A DNA stretch of 64,000 nucleotides from contig CP054178.1 in NCBI GenBank assembly GCA_015709595.1, positions 3,105,205 through 3,169,204 on the forward strand, in the 5' to 3' direction. Source of the DNA: Phycisphaeraceae bacterium (GTDB lineage: Bacteria > Planctomycetota > Phycisphaerae > Phycisphaerales > SM1A02). Shown in pieces: positions 58,701 to 64,000 of this stretch (its first letter is position 1; every line of letters begins with the position of its first letter). The notes beneath the pieces are model-generated. The model had not been told where the DNA came from. It saw nothing but the letters and a program-made list of their open reading frames with translations, and ran no database searches. The position numbers and the translations under genes were made by a program.

Positions 58701-61295
58701 GGCGCAGCCGCAGGCCGCCTGCAGGTGCTGCACCTTGACGCGCTTGTCGCCGGAGGTCTCATACTCCGCGATGACCTTGGACGCCAGGTTCAGCAGCGTT
58801 TCCTCGCGGATGGTGCTGAAGACCTGCTGCGCATCACTCATCGCCAACAAGTCCAGCGCCTCGACCGAGAGAACCCCGATCTCGGCGGGGTTGTCCTTGT
58901 ACCGCTGCTGGACGAACCACTCGACCTGCTCGGGCAGGATGACCGCCTTGAGTTGATGCGCGCTGCCCTTCTCCAGGAACCCATCGCCATCGCCCCCGGA
59001 GCCGGGATCATCGCTGGTCTCGTTCGCCAGGCCGCCGTGGTAACGGTACTGCGTCACCCACTCGCGGTAAGCGGGTGCGTTAGTCTCGGATCGGTCCACC
59101 AGTTGGCGGTGAACGACCTGCACCAGGTCGCCCTCGGTGCCCACGGCGTCGTGGTAATCGGTCTCCTCGGTCACGTACGTGTACGAGACGCGCTGAGTCT
59201 CGAAGTACTGGCCGCCCGCGTTGCGGCGAATGACCCGCACGCTCTTGACGCGCATGTCCGCCTGGGCGTCGTAGGTGATCTGGACCGTCGCATCCGCGTT
59301 GGCCGGACTCGTGCCGTTGAGGTAGATGGCCTGCAGGTACTCCTTGTCGTTGGTGTCGGCGCGCCAGTCGTAGACCTGCTTGTTGCCGTACGCGTCGCGG
59401 CGTTCCTTGATGAGCAGGTCGAAGGGACTCTGGTCATCGTCATAGAAGTCGATCTCCCACAACCCCGGCTCCGTGAGCGTGTAGAGGCCGCCGCTGGCCG
59501 TGATAGACTGCGTCGATGTGCCGCTGGGCAGCCACTTGCTGCTGGTCTGGTCCCACGAGAACTGAACGCGCCGCCCGTGGCCGGCATCGAGTTCCAGGTT
59601 CTGCGGATCGCCCGCGCCGACACGGCGGAGGGCATAGAAGAGGTTGAGCGACCAGTTCTCGCCGACCATGCCAGCGCCGCCATCGGGAGCGGCCTGGCTG
59701 TTGCCCGGGTGACTGGAATAGGCGCGCGTGAGATAGAAGTCCGGGCCGGGCACCTGCACGCGCAGGTCGGTGATGGCCTCCATCTTGTGGCCGTAGACCG
59801 GATCGACCGGCACCATGAGCGGACCATCGCACATGTCGCCGGGCGGCGTCTGCTCATCGCTCCACTCCCGCCAACCCGGGGCTTCTTGGATCATCCCAAG
59901 CCCGCCATCGCCCACCTCAGTCGGCGGCGCCTGCGGCGGCTCGTTCCATCCCGGCGTGCCCGGACCGGGTAGCAGTTTCTGTCCGCGACCGTTGCCCAGT
60001 CCCACCATGAGAGGGCCTTCCAGGCCGCCGCCATCGGGCTGATCCGGCGGGACCGGCTGGGGGATGTACTGATAGATGTTGTTGTTGTCGTTGGGCGGGA
60101 AGGCACGAGGCGTACCCTCGCCCCCGCCGTCGCCGCCGCCCGGTGCGATCGGCGGAAACTCGCCGATGCACGGCTCGCACGTTGGCAGCCGCTCGCTCCA
60201 CCAGCCCTCGCCCGGCGGACGCCAGCCGCCGGAGCGCGGGTCACGGTAGTCGCCGTCGCAGTCCACCTCGCCGAGGATGTCAGCAACCTCGTCCGGCGTC
60301 AGCACGCGGGCAAACACGTGCTCGCCCCAGTTCACGTACTCCCAGCACATGACTTCCGAGCCGGTGATCCACGGCTGACTGAGCCAGTGAAGGATCAGGG
60401 CCAGGCGGTCTTCATCATCGAAGACGTAAGGGGGATCTTGGGCGCGGGCGCAGAGTTCCGACTCGGCCATGAAAAGGAGCAGGTCATCCAGATCACGATC
60501 GGTGTCGCCGTCCCGATCGACCATGAACTGCTGGGAGTCGCCCTTGGAATAGGGCAGACCACCGGGAAGCGTGTCGCACGCACGACCCGAGATCTCCGAC
60601 GCCTCCAGGAGGTCCGCCATCTCCCAGTACCGCATCCGGCGGCCGAAACGCGACTGGATTGCCCGGTGTCCGGCATCGCACAGCAGTAGACCCTCGGGGT
60701 CCATCGTGGGCGGGTCACCATCCAGGCACTCGGAGGAGTCGAGCCACTCCACCGCGAAGATCTTCAGAAGCCCCATGAAGTCCTCGACCGTCCACGTCTG
60801 CGCGCTGTTGGCGTGCATGGACAATCCGCAGTACCAGAGGATGTCGTCGGCGTCTAATCCGTCGCCGTCACGGTCGCACAGGAAATCGCCCGAGTCCGCG
60901 TTGCCCTCATCGAACCAGTCGAAGTCAATGTCGAAGAGGGTCTTGTAGTTGGGGCCATCCGTCGTGGACTTGCGGTGGATGCAGTGATCCGTAGCATCGA
61001 ACCGCCACTGGTTGTACACGAGGAGAATCTGCTCGGGGGTGTAGAACTCCTCCTCGACCGCGTAGTAGCCGGTCTCCGAGGCGATGAGCACATCCGCCCA
61101 CAGAAGGTCGCACCAGTCATCCGGTGCCCAGTACTCGATGCCGTTGACCTCGCGCATCTCACCGGATCGCTCCGACAGAGTGCCGCTCGTTCCAGTCACC
61201 AGGGGCTCGGTCGGCGCAACGAGACTCGCCACGCCGACACCCAACCCCGCCGCCACGACCATCGAACCCGCCAAGCCCCTGAATCCCATCGTCAT
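52767..61295 (-). CDS. Giant RHS/YD-repeat polymorphic toxin with Hint domain and C-terminal toxin tip
   Basis: A 2842-residue secreted protein; ATG 61295 is preferred because it is followed by a signal-like GSMVVAAGLGVGVASLVA and preceded by GGGGTG. The N-terminal ~400 residues hold Asp-rich dockerin/EF-like loops (CDRDGDGLDADDILWY). A DUF6531-like start (ITDLRVQVPGPDFYLTRAYS) leads into YD repeats over roughly 1900 residues. The RHS core ends with LRFYDAVTFRWLNRDPAGYV; it contains an inserted dockerin-like segment (DFDGDGDFDQDDADALDDL). Membrane-like segments follow, then a Hint domain from Cys (53546) to His-Asn (53061). The 97-residue tip has a His-rich HLDHTNPHHHRF motif and is probably the toxin. 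It probably delivers the tip to competitors. Confidence 0.85.
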   Translation of the reverse strand: MTMGFRGLAGSMVVAAGLGVGVASLVAPTEPLVTGTSGTLSERSGEMREVNGIEYWAPDDWCDLLWADVLIASETGYYAVEEEFYTPEQILLVYNQWRFDATDHCIHRKSTTDGPNYKTLFDIDFDWFDEGNADSGDFLCDRDGDGLDADDILWYCGLSMHANSAQTWTVEDFMGLLKIFAVEWLDSSECLDGDPPTMDPEGLLLCDAGHRAIQSRFGRRMRYWEMADLLEASEISGRACDTLPGGLPYSKGDSQQFMVDRDGDTDRDLDDLLLFMAESELCARAQDPPYVFDDEDRLALILHWLSQPWITGSEVMCWEYVNWGEHVFARVLTPDEVADILGEVDCDGDYRDPRSGGWRPPGEGWWSERLPTCEPCIGEFPPIAPGGGDGGGEGTPRAFPPNDNNNIYQYIPQPVPPDQPDGGGLEGPLMVGLGNGRGQKLLPGPGTPGWNEPPQAPPTEVGDGGLGMIQEAPGWREWSDEQTPPGDMCDGPLMVPVDPVYGHKMEAITDLRVQVPGPDFYLTRAYSSHPGNSQAAPDGGAGMVGENWSLNLFYALRRVGAGDPQNLELDAGHGRRVQFSWDQTSSKWLPSGTSTQSITASGGLYTLTEPGLWEIDFYDDDQSPFDLLIKERRDAYGNKQVYDWRADTNDKEYLQAIYLNGTSPANADATVQITYDAQADMRVKSVRVIRRNAGGQYFETQRVSYTYVTEETDYHDAVGTEGDLVQVVHRQLVDRSETNAPAYREWVTQYRYHGGLANETSDDPGSGGDGDGFLEKGSAHQLKAVILPEQVEWFVQQRYKDNPAEIGVLSVEALDLLAMSDAQQVFSTIREETLLNLASKVIAEYETSGDKRVKVQHLQAACGCAGSGAESVKYEYSYFSGTVGLAGWKTTRIDHLVYDEGQSTHVLHRRSYFDAEEVSSGAYYIINRVIEQPGTTPLRWVRHFEFTGSSRHLTKIMMPSATSSYTPSSASLPDTKWTYAASTTAGLVYEYTINSAHRVESFGVRKGNGSNTLETIWELTWGTGSEDHLVTGAKFYRVAGSAQADDIQLITLDYGFHSGRALAWTEVTIEADLVGENGPGGSLTIYRLFDTEGHQVWRKSADDRMDGFTFDALTGLIATAEYNADKAGKPSGSAYTNIPNYSSWNDRHADGDSLAYAITYDLLGRPRKVTTPSGVNKYFVRELRRDDSGERAGILYPVEMGLPHILSGGSTPSADGPIVARWRTGSGGIFRESEFAVGADPDYHTQNGAITAFTLGSEFARATVQQDRHGNVESQRVWHDLARDAFHETNFTYDTLGRPQDTIAVTGTISRRVYDALDRLTAIQTGTSDANLETVVEFFYDHQIESSQPVSKVGDGNLTYIREHSGEMSGQDEIVRDTIITYDSRNRAVRVVRPESPHIYVEYDNLDRAIKSALNSNAGGTGVGSNLSTRGLYTETSYSQRGLPYRTRVAIDPTQSSPTFLESHRWFDEAARVVGAWAPNSPGTKITYDGLGRVTSTYVTDRRGDAAPGAAGNYADVHASHASVLTGDVVLEQSTTRYITSGTDRRGLPDLDTTWVRTHDASVSVTGALSALAGGDAKYAIATFHALYYDAADRLIRTAEFGTNQTGFKSGGTAPTVNQASPPVWNTGDQLVTALSYNARGLVDTVTDPQNTISKSLYDDLARTVATIDGYVNATVTWSATLGRWEAADLNDDVDRVISTIYDLENKVIKQLAHEPDGEGDTVQVTEYHFGVTKGTGGSDSLVASNDLLRKIVFPDHETGETEPDYAVFFSYNRLGEPRYRKDQNKTEHFLTRDKLGRLTLDKVTIPGGSPVDTTINALAYTFDDFGRLDLARSYTDHGGGGQAVINAVKFTYTTLWQIDKFWQEPVGDVVTSGGSASKNVIPTYTTAVAGSGNYSRVSDIKYPDGNKIGYTYGDTGSVNDVISRLHRIRRGISGTPPVIAEYDYVGLSGHAQVTYDWIDVVQSYKLRHNGTNPEGEYGGLDRFGRITRHAWTGAAFGAHGSSGSVPNIPPIVEMAYAYDRVGNVLSAYDARPGAAQERSHEYDYDPLYRLKEAERGLWDGSTFTKKVDSQRFTQDILNNFRRIETDADGADGYEADEIEDRDHFSDANELLGRDTDNDGTDEIEIEYDLNGNTTCTDDTPGGGSRLVRYRYDAWNRLTAIDHEEGETTYPIAQYQYNALHHRVLVRVDADPEDSTHTLNQQRVVYYSPAWQVLEERIDDNWSAESSTVDRHVQHIWGALYIDDIILHREDGNADGDYNDSFDSTWYHLTDPQFSTVAILDLSGAVIERVSYDAWGEPRHHPKHDFDGDGDFDQDDADALDDLIASGSVPITSSKYRSEMDIDRDGDVDSTDQTLRGTTFVAALPKGALSTPGPGSSGGVDSTVGWSGYRYDQPTRLYAVRLRFYDAVTFRWLNRDPAGYVDSMNLYGYGIGSGIGWSDPFGLGGPFFAGGVTLDGEVITYDQIEMRGMSFWEKTAAGHYDTTYRRLRLIGALGLSVFGGYYIVTVGGFNILLVGAIEGAFIESYFQYEQGVSDPRRVAAAAAFGALTAGFFDRFFPWIGRLLGRGRGPSPHGATGMDIESVVCFVAGTLVLTAAGSVPIENVEPGAYVWSYDHESKKWELREVLAAQDHAYIGDLVTIAIKTGDGGPERIDCTGGHPFWVVAGDALADRPACAELPVADSVATPSGRWVEARWLRLGDRLLTRTGVSASVTGLTIRLERVRVYNLQVDSPQTFAVSSAGILTHNKLPRYRSNMPGYSNRSLAETVIGSDGRRYTRVSHFDEFGRLKYVDEYTTHGRHLDHTNPHHHRFDPSGTCSPSGEPPYIRHPDGGTVWPGLSPGSPR

Positions 61296-61396
61296 TCGAC
61301 ACCCCGCTTGTTCTTCGGCGTTCACCGCAATCGTGCCCGCCAACGCCCTGAGAAACCCACGACCCCTGTAGGTCAACCCCATCACGACGACAACCG

Positions 61397-61945
61397 TCAC
61401 GCGTCCGATGCTTTGGCCGACTCGCACCGAACCACGACCCGCACCGGCTCTTTCCACCCCTCCACGAAGAAACTGAGCGTCCGCTCATTGATGCGCCCCG
61501 CCTTGCGGTGAGCCCGCATCCGCACTGCGACCTCCGCCGTTGCACCCGGAGCGATCGCCTCCGATGGCACATCCGCCGCCGTGCAGGTGCAGGTGGAACT
61601 CACGGATGTGATCCGAATGGGACGACGACTCGTGTTGCGCAGCGTAATCGTCTGGCGGTTCATCGAACCGGCCGCCACGAGCCCGAGATCGACACGCTCC
61701 GGCTCCACGCGCAGTGGAGCGGGTGAAGTCAGCCCCAGCCCCGGAGTTGACATGTCCTGACCCGCGCGGCGAGCCACGGCGCTCGTCACGGAGAACGCGA
61801 CGAAGGCGGCCCCCAGCGTGAGGATCACGAAGAGAATGCCAAAGCCAGTCCGCTTTGAGCGAGGAGCGGAAGGCGCCTGCGCATCGGTAACGATTGCCTG
61901 CCCCGTGACGGGGCTGCCACACCCGGAAACCGGAATCGAATGCAT
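61397..61945 (-). CDS. Membrane-anchored DUF1573-family protein
   Basis: A 182-residue protein with a GGGAGG ribosome site before ATG 61945. One membrane segment is at about 33-55 (GFGILFVILTLGAAFVAF). The remainder is an immunoglobulin-like beta domain with the DUF1573 signature (LGLVAAGSMNRQTITLRNTS, SSTCTCTAADVP, APGATAEVAVRM). It precedes the RHS gene by 101 bases on the same strand and may be co-transcribed, perhaps helping display or folding of the RHS protein. That link is inferred from position alone. Confidence 0.75.
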   Translation of the reverse strand: MHSIPVSGCGSPVTGQAIVTDAQAPSAPRSKRTGFGILFVILTLGAAFVAFSVTSAVARRAGQDMSTPGLGLTSPAPLRVEPERVDLGLVAAGSMNRQTITLRNTSRRPIRITSVSSTCTCTAADVPSEAIAPGATAEVAVRMRAHRKAGRINERTLSFFVEGWKEPVRVVVRCESAKASDA

Positions 61946-62455
61946 GCCGTTCCCTCCCGCTTGGAGACACCGCGCGGTGATGATCTGCTGAAAGAAGAAG
62001 TACTGGATGTCGGCGGTGGGGAACGGCTCACCGGCATCCCAATGGCGGGCATCGTGCGGAACGGCGTTCCTGCTGTCAAGAGGCAAGATGCAGCGAAGTG
62101 CAGAAAAATGTCCACCCGATACACACGCATACGGACCTGTCTCTCCCCTTCATGGGACAAACACACAGCGCACGGCGTCACCGCCGCGTGTTCGAAGATG
62201 GAGCAACGCCTCTCCGGGGATGACTTCCATGTCGCAGTCATGGCGACCGTGGCCGTCCGTGGCCCCGGAGAGGCTCTATAGATGAAGGCGCTCGCCGAAG
62301 GGTCAGCGTGACAAACTCGTGAAGTTTTTTTTCTGCGGGCGGTGCGAGGGCCGGCGGCGGGCCGGTACCGGATGGTTCTGCCCGAGGCGCTGCCTGTGTC
62401 CCCTGACGGGTATCGTTCGGCAGCCAGGCCTCGTGGCCGGGCGGCATCCGGTGGA
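61946..62455. other. 510-bp intergenic region without a supported gene
   Basis: It separates the minus-strand DUF1573/RHS operon from plus-strand genes and should carry the operon promoter. A T8 run at about 62323-62330 is the only notable low-complexity feature. No convincing promoter pair or protein-like frame was found. Confidence 0.45.
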
Positions 62456-62470
62456 ATGAGGGCTCTCACC

Positions 62471-62845
62471 ATGACCATCGATCACGAGACCGACGATACT
62501 CCCGACCGCCCCGACAGCGACTAGGTGTTCCCTGAGATGGTGGCCCTGAGCGACCCGGTTCACCGCCGCCTGCTGATGCGGCTCACACAGGGTCCGGCCA
62601 CCGCCGATGCGCTGGCCAACGCGGTCGGACTCGAACTGAGCGAAGTTCAGTGCGGGCTGGAGCACATGGTCGAGATTCGCCTCGTCGAGCGGCAGCGCGA
62701 GGGCGTCGGGCACGAGATGTTCTACGACCTCGACTCGCGCGCTGCCTTCACCCCGGACGGTGAGTTCACGCGCATCGTCATCCGCTGTGACCGTGGCATG
62801 CCCTGCGAGATCGAACTGCGCGTGCTGACGGATGAGTGGATGTGA
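62471..62845 (+). pseudogene. Winged-HTH (ArsR-like) regulator with an in-frame amber codon
   Basis: From ATG 62471 the frame reads MTIDHETDDTPDRPDSD, then TAG at 62522-62524. It continues in the same frame as VFPEMVALSDPVHRRLLMRL ... LANAVGLELSEVQCGLEHMV, an ArsR-type winged helix, to the stop before 62846. Either the gene is a point-mutant pseudogene or translation restarts at the GTG immediately after the TAG, giving a 106-residue protein without the acidic leader. No strong ribosome site precedes that GTG. Confidence 0.55.
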
Positions 62846-62960
62846 AGGGCTGCCAGTCGCGCTTTCCGCCGGATTCGTCACTGCCCCGGCCGAAACCGCC
62901 TTGCCTCCATGCGGCCTCCCGAGGTACCTCAGCGTCACCCGGGGGGACGAGGAGGCACGC

Positions 62961-63719
62961 ATGACGACGATGACGCAGACGGTGAGAATGACGACCACGG
63001 CAGCGACCACCCAGCCACGGGCCGCACGCCACCGCCACGCCAACGCAACGCGCGACGACCACCTGCCGGGCGGCCCGGCGGCGATGGCCACCCCCACGCC
63101 ACCCCACGGCCACGACGTTGGCCCACGGGCCAGACCCAAGCTCGTCCGCCGCTACCCGCCCGAGGTGCTCCGCGACGCTGAGGTCGCCGCCCTGCTGGCC
63201 GCGTGCCGCGAGGACTCACCGGCGGGCATCCGCAACCGCGCGCTGCTCACTGTGCTCTACCGCGCCGGGCTGCGCATCACCGAGACGCTGGCGCTGCGCC
63301 CCATCGACCTCGACCCACGCAGCGGTGCCATCCGCGTGCTGCACGCCAAGGGCGGCCGGTCGCGCATGGTCGGCATGGACCGCGCGGGCTTCGAGATCGT
63401 GGGCCAGTGGCTGGAGGCGCGGCGGTCGCTGCCCGTCACCGATGCCGACCCCGTGTTCTGCCTCATCGATGGGCGGCCGATGGCATCGTCGTACGTGCGC
63501 GTGTTCCTGCCGCGCCTCGCGGCGAAGGCGGGGCTGGTGCGGCGCGTCCACGCCCACGGGCTGCGGCACACCCACGCCGCCGAGTTGCGGCAGGAGGGCG
63601 TGGACATCGGGCTGATCTCCAAGCAGTTGGGCCACCGCTCGATCGCCACGACGGCGCGCTACCTGGACCACATCGCCCCGTGGGACGTGGTGGCGGCGAT
63701 GCGGGGGCGGGAGTGGTGA
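62961..63719 (+). CDS. Short tyrosine recombinase lacking a typical core-binding domain
   Basis: A 252-residue protein; AGGAGG lies about 7 bases before ATG 62961. Catalytic residues are all visible: Arg in GLRITETLAL, Lys in HAKGGRSR, HGLRHTHAAEL, the second His in LGHRSIATTA and the Tyr in RYLDHIA. The first ~65 residues are Thr/Ala/Pro-rich rather than the usual alpha-helical SAM-like domain. The first third of the gene and its upstream region are duplicated as the pseudogene at 32581-33000. It may integrate or excise a cassette using short sites. Confidence 0.85.
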   Translation: MTTMTQTVRMTTTAATTQPRAARHRHANATRDDHLPGGPAAMATPTPPHGHDVGPRARPKLVRRYPPEVLRDAEVAALLAACREDSPAGIRNRALLTVLYRAGLRITETLALRPIDLDPRSGAIRVLHAKGGRSRMVGMDRAGFEIVGQWLEARRSLPVTDADPVFCLIDGRPMASSYVRVFLPRLAAKAGLVRRVHAHGLRHTHAAELRQEGVDIGLISKQLGHRSIATTARYLDHIAPWDVVAAMRGREW

Positions 63720-63809
63720 GGGACGCCGCGACCGGACCGGTATACCCTAGAGTTTTGTGCTGAATGACCGACAACGGTGCCTAGGGCGTCTATCCGGAGG
63801 TTGAACTCG

Positions 63810-64000
63810 ATGGCCGTGCTCTTCCTTGACGAGAGTGGGTATACGGGGTCGGATCTACTCAGCAGCGAGCAACCCATATTCGTCGTTTCAAGCTTGCTGC
63901 TTACCCCTGCGGAAGTGCAGGACGCCGTCGCGGTTCTGCGAGTCGCGACAACCGCACGTGAACTCAAGTTCAAGGCACTTGCGCGTCGTGTGCTCGGGCA
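63810..64000 (+). CDS. N-terminal part of a DUF3800 protein (3' end outside window)
   Basis: A GGAGG site lies about 9 bases before ATG 63810. The first 63 residues read MAVLFLDESGYTGSD, then IFVVSSLLLTPAEVQ. A starting strand with DESG followed by a hydrophobic strand is the hallmark of DUF3800, an RNase H-like family often found in mobile and defence-related regions. It follows the recombinase gene by 90 bases. Confidence 0.75.
   Translation, partial: MAVLFLDESGYTGSDLLSSEQPIFVVSSLLLTPAEVQDAVAVLRVATTARELKFKALARRVLG

Noticed and set aside
55173-59972. Several long plus-strand frames opposite the RHS gene
   Set aside because: YD repeats and RHS core motifs are on the minus strand; these frames have no start signals or domains.

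Overview
The window is GC-rich DNA that most likely comes from a planctomycete of the Phycisphaerae type. The clues are two ECF-like sigma factors each followed by a Ser/Thr kinase, large secreted S74-chaperone, beta-propeller and thrombospondin-type-3 proteins, a DUF1573 protein and a very large RHS/YD protein. The lineage is inferred from gene content only.

Region 1 (1-15627) starts with the end of an unrecognised gene and a Gly/Ser-rich protein that carries a Hint (intein-like) domain. A six-gene same-strand cluster follows: an XRE-HTH/SNF2-type helicase with a C-terminal DUF3883 nuclease-like domain, an SDH/SppA-type serine protease, a DUF1156 DNA methyltransferase, a DUF499 ATPase and two unrecognised proteins. 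It has the logic of a helicase-methylase-ATPase anti-phage locus and shares families with type 3 and phage-growth-limitation BREX. However, it has no PglZ and it adds a protease and two new proteins. This is the best candidate for an undescribed system.

Region 2 (15628-23287) is a patchwork of integrated elements. It begins with a tRNA 3'-end remnant plus terminator. Next comes a minus-strand five-gene operon of three mini-HTH proteins, a nuclease-like protein and a membrane protein. After that lie remains of a prophage: a ParB/DNA-methyltransferase gene split by an IS3-type element, and a prim-pol gene truncated near an IS5-type element.

Region 3 (23288-49185) holds signalling and secreted-protein genes. 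It has two sigma/kinase pairs, two S74 paralogues, a LuxR-type regulator and a run of secreted proteins with TSP3, FG-GAP, TolB-like, SBBP and HAF-type repeats. Neighbouring secreted proteins share nearly identical C-terminal modules behind different N-terminal propellers. A mobile element with a 410-bp leader (33000 to about 34630) cuts a tyrosine recombinase pseudogene, and a second IS3 copy splits the SBBP gene.

Region 4 (49186-64000) holds a third IS3 copy without target duplication, a truncated zinc-ribbon gene and an internally deleted derivative of the 33-kb element. These are followed by a DUF1573 / 2842-residue RHS-Hint-toxin / overlapping immunity-candidate operon on the minus strand. 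The window ends with a winged-HTH gene carrying an in-frame amber codon, an intact short tyrosine recombinase and the start of a DUF3800 gene.
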